Positions 17,335-26,061 are shown, counted from the stretch's first letter. The stretch is 34,525 bases of DNA from Gallionella sp. (GCA_030652475.1 JAUSAO010000070.1:1-34525), one strand, 5' to 3'. Translations and numbers: made by a program. The notes: a model not told the origin generated them from the sequence alone.

Positions 17335-17655
17335 CTATTCTTCTACTACATTGCCTGTTTCATCGTGGCGACGCGCAGACAGTTTGTCTTTGTGCTTTTT
17401 CACCTGACGATCCATCGTGTCCACCAATGCGTCGATTGCGGCATACAGATTTTCGTCCGCGCATTCCGCAAACAGATCCTTACCACTGATATGTATGGTG
17501 GCCTCGGCTTTTTGTTGCAGCTTTTCAACAGACAAAATAATGTTTATGTCCATCACATTGTCGAAATGACGCTTGATTTTGCCAAATTTGCCAGTCGCAT
17601 ATTCGCGAATAGCAGGCGTAATTTCCAGGTGGTGTCCGGTTATATGGAGGTTCAT
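17335..17655 (-). CDS. hpf: Ribosome hibernation promoting factor, short form
   Basis: HPF binds the decoding region of idle 30S subunits and promotes inactive 100S ribosome dimers in stationary phase. The 106-residue length is the short type, lacking the C-terminal extension of long HPF. Visible motifs are MNLHITGHHLEITPAIREY, the basic KFGKIKRHFDNV and ADENLYAAIDALVDTMDRQVKKHKDK spread over the C-terminal half. AAGGAG lies eight bases before the ATG. It follows rpoN by 15 bases, the conserved order in proteobacteria. Confidence 0.95.
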   Translation of the reverse strand: MNLHITGHHLEITPAIREYATGKFGKIKRHFDNVMDINIILSVEKLQQKAEATIHISGKDLFAECADENLYAAIDALVDTMDRQVKKHKDKLSARRHDETGNVVEE

Positions 17656-17670
17656 TTTATGCTCCTTGTT

Positions 17671-19092
17671 TTAAAGTGATTTACGGAGATTCACCGGGAG
17701 TATATGCAACGCTTCCCGATACTTTGCTATGGTGCGGCGGGCGACTACGATACCCTGCTGCGCCAGAATTTCTGACATGCGTCCGTCCGTAAGGGGTTTG
17801 CAGGTATCTTCGCCGCCGACCAATTGTTTAATCAGTTCGCGTATTGCAGCAGAAGAACAGACGCCCCCACTTTCCGTGACTAAACCGCTGCCAAAGAAAT
17901 ATTTAAATTCATAAATTCCACGCGGTGTACGCATGTATTTCTGCGTGGTACTGCGCGAAACGGTTGATTCGTGCAACTCAAGGGTATCGGCTATTTCACG
18001 CAAAACTAAAGGGCGCATGCCGATTTCACCATGTTCCAGAAAAGCTCCCTGCCGCTCGACTATGGCTTGAGCTACGCGCAGGATAGTCTCAAAACGTTGC
18101 CGCAAGCTCTTCACCAGCCAGCTCGCTTCCTGCAATTGCGCCACTAACGGAGAACCTGACTTATCATCCCGTTGCTGCAAAATATTTGCATACATCTGAT
18201 TGACCCGCAGCTTGGGCATAGCTTCAATATTGAGGCGTGCGCGCCATTTATCCTTGTATTTCTCGACTATCACATCGGGTATGACGTAATCGGCAACGCT
18301 ACGATCGAATTCGTCACCCGGTTTCGGGTTCAGCCCGACGATAAGATTCTGTGCTGTGCGCAAATTATCATCCGAACAACGTAGCAGCTTTTTGATTTTG
18401 GCAAAATCATGGGACGCCACCAGGTCGAGATGTTCACTCACCAGACTGATCGCCAGACCGCGCTGAGCGGTATCTTCTGGTAATGCCTTGAGTTGCAGTG
18501 CCAGACATTCGCTCAAGCTGCGCGCGCCTATGCCGGGCCGGTCAAGGTATTGCAACTGCACCAGCGCCGTTTCCAGATCATCCAGCGTGAGCGCAAGCTC
18601 TACTGGCAAAATCTCCACCAACTCAGCCAGATCCTGCGCCAGATAACCATTATCGTCCAGCGCATCAATCAGCATCCCAACGACTTGCTGGTCTTTACTG
18701 TCCAACTGACTCACCGAGAGCTGACTATGCAAATACTCGCGCAAACTGGCTTGTTGAGCCGCCTGTTCTGGATACGCGTCGTTTTCGTCGTCATCACCGC
18801 GTGGTGCGGCAACGTTGGTATTCCACTCAAAAGCCTCACTGGAGCTACTGTCATCCTCGCTGCGCGTCTCTGCGGGCTGGTCATTTTCCGAACTCACGCT
18901 GCCGTGCGACTCACCGGAAAAATCACTGAATCCCACTTCCTCAGCCAATTCAAGCATGGGGTTTTCTTCGATCATGCGCGAAATTTCCTGCTGCATGTCA
19001 TGCGTAGAAAGTTGAAGCAGTCGAATTGCCTGCTGCAACTGAGGCGTAAGCGTCAGTTGCTGGGACATGCGAAGATGTAAAGATGCTTTCAT
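17671..19092 (-). CDS. rpoN: RNA polymerase sigma-54 factor
   Basis: Sigma-54 recognises -24/-12 promoters and needs enhancer-binding ATPases; it controls nitrogen, motility and envelope genes. The 473-residue protein has the glutamine- and leucine-rich region I (LTPQLQQAIRLLQLST), an acidic region II (about residues 60-110), the core-binding region III, and the C-terminal RpoN box VARRTIAKYREAL. The length fits the family. It is upstream of hpf, ptsN and hprK on the same strand and downstream of lptB across a 215-base gap that contains structured sequence. Confidence 0.97.
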   Translation of the reverse strand: MKASLHLRMSQQLTLTPQLQQAIRLLQLSTHDMQQEISRMIEENPMLELAEEVGFSDFSGESHGSVSSENDQPAETRSEDDSSSSEAFEWNTNVAAPRGDDDENDAYPEQAAQQASLREYLHSQLSVSQLDSKDQQVVGMLIDALDDNGYLAQDLAELVEILPVELALTLDDLETALVQLQYLDRPGIGARSLSECLALQLKALPEDTAQRGLAISLVSEHLDLVASHDFAKIKKLLRCSDDNLRTAQNLIVGLNPKPGDEFDRSVADYVIPDVIVEKYKDKWRARLNIEAMPKLRVNQMYANILQQRDDKSGSPLVAQLQEASWLVKSLRQRFETILRVAQAIVERQGAFLEHGEIGMRPLVLREIADTLELHESTVSRSTTQKYMRTPRGIYEFKYFFGSGLVTESGGVCSSAAIRELIKQLVGGEDTCKPLTDGRMSEILAQQGIVVARRTIAKYREALHILPVNLRKSL

Positions 19093-19111
19093 AAATCCAT
19101 TTTTGCGCGTT

Positions 19112-19189
19112 ATCGCCCACCGGGCAATATCCCTGCTAGAACCGTTTTAGGCGAATCGCGGTGTCGCGTGCTTGCTCATTTTTCGCCTA
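19112..19189 (-). other. Structured leader-like sequence upstream of rpoN
   Basis: Two folds are visible in the 215-base gap between lptB and rpoN. Near rpoN, ATCGCCC (19112-19118) and GGGCAAT (19122-19128) form a 7-bp hairpin with one wobble. Further out, TAGGCGAA (19148-19155) and TTCGCCTA (19182-19189) are perfect 8-bp arms enclosing a smaller CGCG / CGCG hairpin (19157-19168). No T tract follows on the minus strand. It may be an rpoN mRNA leader or an intergenic relic; no gene is seen in the rest of the gap. Confidence 0.4.
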
Positions 19190-19307
19190 TCTTTCTGATA
19201 TATCCCGTCATTCGTTGCGCGGCTCCTTGCGCCTCATCCTAAAATCTCGAATTTTCAGCGCACCAACAATGCCGTAGATAAAAATATTTTTCCGGGCTAG
19301 ATTCAAC

Positions 19308-20030
19308 TCAAAGCTTGAAATGTTCACCCAGATAAACCTTCCTCACGCCCTCATTGTAGATGATTTCATCCGGCTTGCCTTCCGCCATGACGGCTCCGGC
19401 GTTAATAATGTAGGCGCGATCACAAATACCCAAAGTCTCGCGCACGTTATGATCAGTAATCAACACACCGATATTACGCTCCTTGAGAAAGCCAATAATT
19501 TTCTGAATATCCAGCACGGCAATGGGATCAATGCCCGCAAAGGGCTCATCAAGCAGGATAAAACGCGGGTCGGTCGCTAGCGTGCGGGCGATTTCTACCC
19601 GGCGACGCTCACCACCGGACAGACTAATCGCGGGATTATTCCGGATAGCCTGAATATTCAGATCGTTCAGCAATTCTTCGAGCCTGTGCTGAATGTCCTC
19701 ATCAGATAAATCTTGCAACTCTAGTACCGCCTGAATGTTTTGCGCCACGGTCATACGGCGAAAAATAGACGCTTCCTGTGGCAGATAGCCTAAACCAAGA
19801 CGCGCACGACGATGTATGGGCATATGCGTAATATCTTGATTATCAATCAATATTTTTCCGCCATCCGCAGCTACCAGACCGACTATCATATAAAATGAAG
19901 TCGTCTTACCCGCTCCGTTAGGGCCCAGCAGACCCACCACTTCCCCGCTGTTTACCGATAAGGACGCATCATGCACCACGGTACGTAAACCGTAATTTTT
20001 CTTCAGGGCAACAGCACGTAATTCACTCAT
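19308..20030 (-). CDS. lptB: LPS export ABC transporter ATP-binding protein LptB
   Basis: LptB powers extraction of lipopolysaccharide from the inner membrane together with LptF and LptG. The 240-residue protein has Walker [10 protein letters not shown], signature [14 protein letters not shown], Walker [14 protein letters not shown] and the switch histidine in [11 protein letters not shown]. Its start overlaps the lptA stop by four bases (ATGA). LptFG are not in the window, as is usual. Confidence 0.97.
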   Translation of the reverse strand: MSELRAVALKKNYGLRTVVHDASLSVNSGEVVGLLGPNGAGKTTSFYMIVGLVAADGGKILIDNQDITHMPIHRRARLGLGYLPQEASIFRRMTVAQNIQAVLELQDLSDEDIQHRLEELLNDLNIQAIRNNPAISLSGGERRRVEIARTLATDPRFILLDEPFAGIDPIAVLDIQKIIGFLKERNIGVLITDHNVRETLGICDRAYIINAGAVMAEGKPDEIIYNEGVRKVYLGEHFKL

Positions 20031-20596
20031 TCCTGCCCCACTGGTGTCGTTGTGTTCCCGGGTTTATTCGGCTGCACTTGTGCTTCATCCACTGCTTTAG
20101 GCTTCGGGTGCAGCACGGCATGTACTCGCTTGGGCGCACTATCGTCTGACGCCGTAGACTTGCTGTCTGCCTGGAAAATTTCAGTCTTTGAGTTATAAGT
20201 AATGTGCGCGCCGCGCACTTCATCCTGGGAGCGTTTGACTCTCGCCTGCACATAAAAATCCACCGTGTCAGCGCGCGTGTCATATTCGATGCGCTCGGCA
20301 TAACCTTCTACATACTCATTCATGCCTTCGCGTTTTTGTCTGAAACTGGCGGTGCGACCATAAGCCGTCCCGAGCTTGAAGCCTTCCTTGTCCTGCACCA
20401 CGACAATTTTGTCGCCGCGTATCACCATAGTGCCCTGGGTGAATACCACTTTACCGACGAAAGTGCTGATCTGTTTGGCATCGTCTACCACGACTTGATC
20501 CGCATCAATATTAATGGGTTTCTCGCGATCCGCACGCTCGGCGTAGCTGACCGGGGTACAGAACAGCAAGAAAATCAACAACAGTCTATTTTGCAT
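20027..20596 (-). CDS. lptA: LPS transport periplasmic protein LptA
   Basis: LptA forms the periplasmic bridge for lipopolysaccharide between LptC and the outer-membrane LptD. The 189-residue product has a signal peptide ([19 protein letters not shown]) and an OstA domain ([33 protein letters not shown]). The tail is rich in Pro, Lys and Gln and low in structure. I choose the ATG at 20596 because the signal peptide starts there; an ATG 24 bases earlier (20620) is possible, and neither has a good ribosome binding site. It overlaps lptC by 11 bases. Confidence 0.93.
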   Translation of the reverse strand: MQNRLLLIFLLFCTPVSYAERADREKPINIDADQVVVDDAKQISTFVGKVVFTQGTMVIRGDKIVVVQDKEGFKLGTAYGRTASFRQKREGMNEYVEGYAERIEYDTRADTVDFYVQARVKRSQDEVRGAHITYNSKTEIFQADSKSTASDDSAPKRVHAVLHPKPKAVDEAQVQPNKPGNTTTPVGQE

Positions 20597-21167
20597 TGGG
20601 TAAATGTTCACTTCTGACATGTGAGAGTAATTTCAGGATGCGCGCCTTATTATCCATTTCCAGACCGATTGCATGGACGGTATTGTTGGCATCGACAATA
20701 GTGACGGCCTGATCGGTATTTGCCAAATCCAGATCAGGCAAAACACGCAGATATTGAGTACGCAAAGTAAGTGCCGACTGCTCAGCGCTCGCAGCGCGCA
20801 TCACGCTAACGTCGTCACGAAAAATCACTTCATCACCACGACTGGAAATAAGGCCGCGCTTTCCGACCATATGAACCTCCGGTCGAGCTTCGGTCAACAT
20901 CGTCAAACGCGGCAACTCAAGCTCCGTGCTGTCGTTATCAGGATAATGCCGCAACTGCTGAGCCGACAAAAAGAAGCGCGGCACGCCTTGCTGATCCATT
21001 TTGGTAGCAGAAAAATTGCCCATGATGACATCCGGGTCGTGACGCTGATTATGGGCCGCTGTGTTCCCTTCCTGTTGCACCTGGCTGTCCAGCCAGTAAA
21101 CGAATGCCAGCAGAACCAGCAGAGGCAAGAGAGGCAGCCAATAACGAAATCTCGGGACAGCAATCAT
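20586..21167 (-). CDS. lptC: LPS export protein LptC
   Basis: LptC is the bitopic inner-membrane subunit that receives lipopolysaccharide from LptBFG and passes it to LptA. The 193-residue protein has one N-terminal membrane segment (RYWLPLLPLLVLLAFVYWL) and the LptC beta-jellyroll (PDVIMGNFSATKMDQQGVPR, GDEVIFRDDVSVMR). The ATG at 21167 overlaps the kdsC stop (ATGA); the longer frame upstream lies inside kdsC and is rejected. Recognised by position and topology as well as sequence. Confidence 0.93.
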   Translation of the reverse strand: MIAVPRFRYWLPLLPLLVLLAFVYWLDSQVQQEGNTAAHNQRHDPDVIMGNFSATKMDQQGVPRFFLSAQQLRHYPDNDSTELELPRLTMLTEARPEVHMVGKRGLISSRGDEVIFRDDVSVMRAASAEQSALTLRTQYLRVLPDLDLANTDQAVTIVDANNTVHAIGLEMDNKARILKLLSHVRSEHLPNAK

Positions 21168-21682
21168 CCCAGATAGGGTGCCAGTTGCGCATCCAGCGTG
21201 CCCTGCACAGACATAATCAACTCGCAAGCCTCGCGTACTGCGCCATGCCCGCCACTGCGTTTTGTAACATAGTGAGAATGCTCACGCACCAGTTGCGGCG
21301 ACTCCGGCACGCTAATCGCCAAGCCGACATGTCGCATCACACAAAGATCAACGACGTCATCGCCCATATAAGCGGCGGCGTCACGGGGCAAATCAAGTTT
21401 ATTGAGCAAATCGACAATTGCGTCGAGCTTACGCTCCGCACCTTGATAAACATGTGCAATACCCAGATTTTGCGCGCGCATCTCGACACAGCGTGACGTG
21501 CGCCCGGTGATAATGGCAACCTCTACTCCGCTGGCTCGCAACATTTTTATACCTTGTCCATCCAGCGAATTGAAGCGTTTGAATTCCTCGCCAGAATCAG
21601 ATAAAAACAACCCGCCATCCGTCATGACACCATCCACATCAAAGGCGACCAGGCGAATTAATTTTGCGCGACTTATAAACAT
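21164..21682 (-). CDS. kdsC: KDO-8-phosphate phosphatase
   Basis: KdsC removes phosphate from 3-deoxy-D-manno-octulosonate 8-phosphate, the last step to free KDO for lipopolysaccharide. The 172-residue HAD protein has the catalytic DVDGVMTDGG, TGRTS, and GDDVVDLCVMRHVG motifs, matching the small cap-less KdsC type. I start it at the ATG of 21682 (MFISRAKLIRLVAFD); a longer frame to 21751 overlaps kdsD and lacks similarity. It follows kdsD by 40 bases. Confidence 0.95.
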   Translation of the reverse strand: MFISRAKLIRLVAFDVDGVMTDGGLFLSDSGEEFKRFNSLDGQGIKMLRASGVEVAIITGRTSRCVEMRAQNLGIAHVYQGAERKLDAIVDLLNKLDLPRDAAAYMGDDVVDLCVMRHVGLAISVPESPQLVREHSHYVTKRSGGHGAVREACELIMSVQGTLDAQLAPYLG

Positions 21683-21722
21683 GAATCTCTCCTGAGAAAA
21701 TCTAGCGTGTAGTAATGCGGTT

Positions 21723-22709
21723 TTAAATAATTTTTGCGTGCAACAGATCATGCATATTCAACGCACCGACCAGTTGACGCTGGTCATTTACCACCAGCAT
21801 CTGATTGATATTGAATTCTTCCATCAACTGCACTGCCTCAACCGCCAGACTGTCCGGACTGATGCAGCGCGGGTTGGCCGACATCACACTACGCACCGGG
21901 GTACTCGCGAAATCCAGGTTTTTTTCCAGCGTACGGCGCAAATCGCCATCGGTGTAGATACCCAGCACGACTTCATTTTCATCCACTATCGCCGTCATCC
22001 CTACGCCTTTGCGCGACATTTCCATCAGCGCGGCACTTAACATGGCGTCATCTCGCACCATGGGCATACGTGCCCCGCTACGCATAATGTCGCGCACCAG
22101 AGTGAGCAGGCGGCGTCCCAGACTGCCACCCGGATGAGAACGCGCAAAGTTTTCCGAGCTGAACCCTTTAGCATCCAACAACGCGACCGCCAGTGCATCA
22201 CCCAATGCCAGAGTAGCGGTCGTGCTGGCAGTCGGCGCCAAGCCCATCGGACACGCTTCTTTGTCCACCGCCGCATTAAGATGTACGTCAGCCACTTGCG
22301 CCAGACTCGAAGCCGGATTACCGGTCATGCTGATCAATTTCGCGCCCTCGCGCTTAATGATAGGTACGATGGTCAATAGTTCCTGACTTTCGCCGGAATA
22401 AGACAGCGCAATGAACACATCCTCGCTGGTGACCATACCCAGATCACCATGACTGGCTTCGCCCGGATGCACAAAATAAGCGGGTGTGCCGGTACTTGAC
22501 ATCGTCGCCGCAATTTTGCGCGCAATATGTCCCGATTTCCCCATGCCACTGACGATAACGCGCCCTTCGCAACGCAAAATCACATCCAGCGCATGCAAAA
22601 AACTATCATCCAGACGTGTGCTGAGTGCCTGTACGGCTGCGGCCTCGATGTCCAGAACCTGACGACCCAGCTCAAGTGAGCGTGGCGTGGATGAGATAAA
22701 TTTATTCAT
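21723..22709 (-). CDS. kdsD: D-arabinose 5-phosphate isomerase
   Basis: KdsD interconverts ribulose 5-phosphate and arabinose 5-phosphate, the first committed step to KDO. The 328-residue protein has an N-terminal SIS domain (VIVSGMGKSGHIARKIAATM, HPGEASHGDLGM) and a C-terminal pair of CBS domains (MVRDDAMLSAALMEM, then NINQMLVVNDQRQL). I choose the ATG at 22709, which gives 328 residues as in Escherichia coli; an ATG nine bases earlier overlaps a TATAAT box. Heading the kdsD-kdsC-lptCAB group, it supplies KDO while the neighbours export the finished lipopolysaccharide. Confidence 0.95.
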   Translation of the reverse strand: MNKFISSTPRSLELGRQVLDIEAAAVQALSTRLDDSFLHALDVILRCEGRVIVSGMGKSGHIARKIAATMSSTGTPAYFVHPGEASHGDLGMVTSEDVFIALSYSGESQELLTIVPIIKREGAKLISMTGNPASSLAQVADVHLNAAVDKEACPMGLAPTASTTATLALGDALAVALLDAKGFSSENFARSHPGGSLGRRLLTLVRDIMRSGARMPMVRDDAMLSAALMEMSRKGVGMTAIVDENEVVLGIYTDGDLRRTLEKNLDFASTPVRSVMSANPRCISPDSLAVEAVQLMEEFNINQMLVVNDQRQLVGALNMHDLLHAKII

Positions 22710-22716
22710 GCGGCGC

Positions 22717-22725
22717 ATTATAGCA
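22717..22725 (-). promoter_or_regulatory. Extended -10 promoter at the kdsD start
   Basis: On the minus strand TGCTATAAT is a perfect extended -10 element (TGnTATAAT). No good -35 lies 17 bases upstream, which such promoters can do without. The predicted transcription start falls at about 22710, next to the ATG at 22709. Confidence 0.5.
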
Positions 22726-22743
22726 AGGTAGTGATTAGACGCC

Positions 22744-22777
22744 AGTCGTTAGTCGTTAGCGGGTAGTTGGCAGCGCC
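22744..22777. repeat. Degenerate period-7 repeat between kdsD and the antiporter gene
   Basis: AG recurs at 22744, 22751, 22758, 22765 and 22772, exactly seven bases apart, in the units AGTCGTT, AGTCGTT, AGCGGGT, AGTTGGC and AGCGCC. The first 12 bases, AGTCGTTAGTCG, also occur inverted at 26063-26074, so the two sites carry the same repeat. Confidence 0.7.
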
Positions 22778-22779
22778 CC

Positions 22780-22805
22780 ATTCCCCATTTAAATTCCCCA
22801 TTTAA
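22780..22805. repeat. Perfect tandem 13-mer
   Basis: ATTCCCCATTTAA occurs twice in direct succession (22780-22792 and 22793-22805). It follows the period-7 array and ends five bases before the possible -35 box of the antiporter gene, so it might be a duplicated binding site. Confidence 0.7.
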
Positions 22806-22809
22806 AACT

Positions 22810-22838
22810 TTGCAAACTGCACCTTAGTACGGCATTAT
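22810..22838 (+). promoter_or_regulatory. Possible promoter of the antiporter gene
   Basis: TTGCAA (22810-22815) and CATTAT (22833-22838) are separated by 17 bases; each matches the consensus at four of six positions. The gene starts 29 bases after the second box. Confidence 0.45.
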
Positions 22839-22867
22839 CGGGGCTGTAATTTTTCGCACTTATCCCG

Positions 22868-24844
22868 ATGGACAACTCACTTTCGCCCGTGCTTATTCTG
22901 CTTGCGACCGCCGTGCTTGTGGTGGTGGTTTGCCGCATCCTGCGTTTGCCGGTAATGCTGGGCTATCTGAGCGTCGGGATTTTGATTGGCCCGCATGCCT
23001 TTGGCTGGATTCCCGACTCAGCCAGCACACGCCATCTGGCCGAATTTGGCGTGGTATTTCTGATGTTCAGCATCGGTCTGGAATTCAGCCTGATGCGACT
23101 AAAGGCGATGAAACGCACGGTGTTTGGTCTGGGTGGCGCACAAGTCATTGCCACCATACTGCTGGTAATGGCCGTAGCCTGGCTGTTCGGCATGGACTGG
23201 CGCGCGGGCCTGGCACTGGGCGGCATACTGTCAATGTCATCCACAGCCATCGTCAGCAAAATGCTGGTTGAACGCGCCGAACTCAACCTGCCTTACGGGC
23301 AGCAAATGATGGGCGTGTTACTGTTTCAGGACCTGGCCGTCGTTCCGTTGTTGATTATTATTCCTGCTCTGGCCTCACAACCCGACAACCTTCCCGCCAC
23401 GCTGGGCTATGCGATGCTCAAGGCGGCGGGGGTATTGTTGATCTTGCTGGTATTCGGCCAGCACATCATGCGTCGCTGGTTTCACGTTGTGGCAAGCCAG
23501 AAATCATCCGAGTTGTTTACGCTCAACGTGTTATTCATCACTCTGGGCCTGGCTTATTTTACCGAACTGGCCGGACTGTCCCTGGCACTGGGCGCTTTTG
23601 TGGCCGGCATGCTGATTTCCGAAACCGAATACCGGTATCAGGTGGAAGAGGATATCAAACCGTTCCGTGACGTGCTGTTAGGGCTGTTTTTCGTCACCAT
23701 AGGCATGAAACTCAGCCTGAGCAGCATGGTGAGCAATCTGGGCTGGATACTGCTGGCGCTTACGGCACTGATTTTATTCAAGGCATGGCTGGTCACCCTG
23801 CTGGCACGCGCTTTTGAAGGAGACTGGGCGGTCGCATTGCGCAGCGGCATCGGCCTGGCGCAAGCGGGGGAATTCGGCTTCGTACTGTTGACGCTAACCG
23901 ATGAGGCACATTTGCTCTCTGATGCCGCCATGCAAATCACGCTCGCCACCATGCTGCTGTCCATGCTGGCCGCTCCCTTTCTGATTCAATATGGCGAAGC
24001 CATCGCGCGCCGCTTTTCGGCGGCGGAATGGACTAATCGCGCCCTGCAAATGCATCAGATTGCCATTCAAAGCATGTCCAGCACCGGACATGTCATCCTG
24101 TGCGGTTATGGGCGTAGCGGACAAAAACTGGCGAGCATACTGGATGAGGAAAAACTGCGTTTCATCGCACTGGATCTCGATTCGCACAGGGTGCGCGAGG
24201 CTGCCACAGCCAAAAAAAGTGTCGTCTATGGCGATGCAGCCAAACGAGAAGTGCTCATGGCCGCCGGTTTGATGCGCGCAAAAGTGCTGGTGATAACCTA
24301 CACAGACAAACATTCCGCGCTGGCCATCTTGCGTCACGTCAAGGAACTGCGCCCGGATTTGCCAGTCGTGGTGCGCGCCAATGACGACACCGATCTGGAG
24401 GTGTTAAAGAATGCCGGTGCAGCCGAAGTGGTTGCCGAAGTGCTGGAAGGCAGCATCATGCTGGCCTCGCAGGCCTTGTTGCTGGCCGGCGTCCCGCTTA
24501 ACCGCGTCGTCTCCCACGTTCAGGAAAACCGTGCGCGCCGTTATGCGATGTTTAACGGTTATCTGCGCAGCAATCAAAACAACGACGTCGAAATCAGCGA
24601 CGAAATGCAGCCGCGTTTCTTGAATGTACTCCTCAAAGCAGACTCCGCTGCGGTCGGAAAACGCTTGCGCGAGATGGAACTGGATACCTTGAACGTTGAA
24701 GTAAAAGCATTGCGTCGCTACAACGTCCACGGCGCACAACCCAGCGAAGAAATGATACTGCAAGCCGGAGATGTGCTGGTATTGCTCGGGCTGCCGGAAA
24801 CATTGGAAATTGCCGAAACCTGGCTGCACAAAGGCATTGACTAG
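22868..24844 (+). CDS. CPA2-family cation/proton antiporter, KefB/KefC-like
   Basis: A 658-residue inner-membrane antiporter. About 12 hydrophobic segments (residues 5-385) form the Na/H-exchanger domain, including GYLSVGILIGPHAFGWI, the substrate-site region LLFQDLAVVPLL and FVTIGMKLSL. From about residue 405 comes a RCK/TrkA-N domain with GHVILCGYGRSGQ (nucleotide-binding GxGxxG) and VVYGDAAKREVL, then a TrkA-C domain (LREMELDTLNVEVKALRR, AGDVLVLLG). This layout is that of KefB, KefC and YbaL; potassium efflux gated by glutathione adducts is known for KefC, but the ion and ligand here are not shown. No ribosome binding site is evident. It is divergent from kdsD. Confidence 0.92.
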   Translation: MDNSLSPVLILLATAVLVVVVCRILRLPVMLGYLSVGILIGPHAFGWIPDSASTRHLAEFGVVFLMFSIGLEFSLMRLKAMKRTVFGLGGAQVIATILLVMAVAWLFGMDWRAGLALGGILSMSSTAIVSKMLVERAELNLPYGQQMMGVLLFQDLAVVPLLIIIPALASQPDNLPATLGYAMLKAAGVLLILLVFGQHIMRRWFHVVASQKSSELFTLNVLFITLGLAYFTELAGLSLALGAFVAGMLISETEYRYQVEEDIKPFRDVLLGLFFVTIGMKLSLSSMVSNLGWILLALTALILFKAWLVTLLARAFEGDWAVALRSGIGLAQAGEFGFVLLTLTDEAHLLSDAAMQITLATMLLSMLAAPFLIQYGEAIARRFSAAEWTNRALQMHQIAIQSMSSTGHVILCGYGRSGQKLASILDEEKLRFIALDLDSHRVREAATAKKSVVYGDAAKREVLMAAGLMRAKVLVITYTDKHSALAILRHVKELRPDLPVVVRANDDTDLEVLKNAGAAEVVAEVLEGSIMLASQALLLAGVPLNRVVSHVQENRARRYAMFNGYLRSNQNNDVEISDEMQPRFLNVLLKADSAAVGKRLREMELDTLNVEVKALRRYNVHGAQPSEEMILQAGDVLVLLGLPETLEIAETWLHKGID

Positions 24845-24930
24845 CATCCCCCAGCGCGGCATCGGGTCGCGAATTATCGCGCAGATTCCGCATCAGCTGC
24901 GAAGCAGATATTTACAAGCAACTCTGCGAG

Positions 24931-26010
24931 TTATTGCCCGCAGGGCAATAACTCCGCCAGCAACCGCCTTACCGGCGCAGGAATCGCCGCACGTAAAGCA
25001 TCGTCCACCTCCAGCCATTTGCTCCCCGACTGCTGCACCTTGAGTGGTTTATCTGCAAGGTTCAACAGCAGCGGCGTAATGTGTAATTTGAAGTGGGTAA
25101 AAACATGGGTAAATGCAGGGGGTGCTTCGCACTGATTTGTTGAATTATCTGGATTCCGGCCTGCGCCGGAATGACGTGCTTTGATTCCTACTCGCGCGCA
25201 CCACGCCATCGCCTCAGCTTCATCATCGAATTGTGGCAAACACCAAAGCCCGCCCCAGATACCGGCAGGGCCGCGTTTTTCCAGCAGGATGTCGCGTCCA
25301 TGCATCGCCAGCAAAAAGGTAGCGTGTCGCTCGGGCACGACCTTGCGCGGTCGCGGTGTCGGCAATTCAGCCACGCGTCCGGTTTGATGTGCAACACACC
25401 CGCGTTGCACCGGGCACGAAACGCACCGCGGCCTGCTGCGTGTACACAGCGTCGCGCCCATATCCATCAGGGCCTGCGTATAGGCGGCAACATCGCGCGC
25501 TGGCAACAGCGCTTCTGCATGTTGCCAGAGCAATTGTTCCACGGACTTGCTGGCAGGCGATCCGCTGATACCACAGTAACGCGCCAGCACGCGTTTGACG
25601 TTGCCATCCAGTATGGCGTGACGTTGTTGAAATGCCAGCGCACAAATCGCAGCGGCGGTTGAACGCCCGATACCGGGCAATGCGAGTACCTGCTCAAATT
25701 GACGCGGAAATTCACCCCCGTGCAGGCGCTCGACGATCTGCGCGGCGCGGTGCAGATTGCGCCCTCTGGCGTAATAGCCCAGCCCGCTCCAGTGCGCCAA
25801 CACCTGCTCCTCGCTGGCGGCAGCAAGGGCAGCAATAATCGGGAAAGAGGCGATGAAGCGCTGGTAATAAGGTATGACCGTGGCAACCTGCGTCTGCTGC
25901 AGCATGATCTCGGATAACCACACACGGTAAGCCTCAGCACCCTGCCAGGGCAAGCCGTGACGACCATGCTCGCGTTGCCAGGTGATGAGAGATGCAGCGA
26001 AGCTGGGCAT
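24931..26010 (-). CDS. mutY: Adenine DNA glycosylase MutY with in-frame repeat insertion
   Basis: MutY removes adenine opposite 8-oxoguanine and so prevents G:C to T:A mutations. The 359-residue protein has the catalytic Glu in SEIMLQQTQV, the helix-hairpin-helix LPGIGRSTAAAI with the downstream catalytic Asp (ILDGNVKRVLARY), and the 4Fe-4S cluster cysteines spaced C-x6-C-x2-C-x5-C in CTRSRPRCVSCPVQRGC. The C-terminal NUDIX-like domain recognises the oxidised base (GIWGGLWCLPQF, THVFTHFKLHITPL). Between these two motifs about 16-19 residues (RHSGAGRNPDNSTNQ) are encoded by a REP-like palindrome at 25149-25176. The frame stays open, so the enzyme may still work. The start at 26010 is the family's; a frame 48 bases longer is rejected. 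Confidence 0.94.
   Translation of the reverse strand: MPSFAASLITWQREHGRHGLPWQGAEAYRVWLSEIMLQQTQVATVIPYYQRFIASFPIIAALAAASEEQVLAHWSGLGYYARGRNLHRAAQIVERLHGGEFPRQFEQVLALPGIGRSTAAAICALAFQQRHAILDGNVKRVLARYCGISGSPASKSVEQLLWQHAEALLPARDVAAYTQALMDMGATLCTRSRPRCVSCPVQRGCVAHQTGRVAELPTPRPRKVVPERHATFLLAMHGRDILLEKRGPAGIWGGLWCLPQFDDEAEAMAWCARVGIKARHSGAGRNPDNSTNQCEAPPAFTHVFTHFKLHITPLLLNLADKPLKVQQSGSKWLEVDDALRAAIPAPVRRLLAELLPCGQ
25149..25176. repeat. REP-like palindrome inside mutY
   Basis: ATTCCGGC (25153-25160) and GCCGGAAT (25165-25172) form a perfect 8-bp stem with a CTGC loop, flanked by CTGG and GACG. These edges are the same as in the element at 57-142 at the left end of the window. Here the element is inside a coding frame. 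Confidence 0.8.
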
Positions 26011-26061
26011 AACGGTGTGTGACCGGAAAATGTGAACGTGCGGGTCGCTACCAGCCACCCG

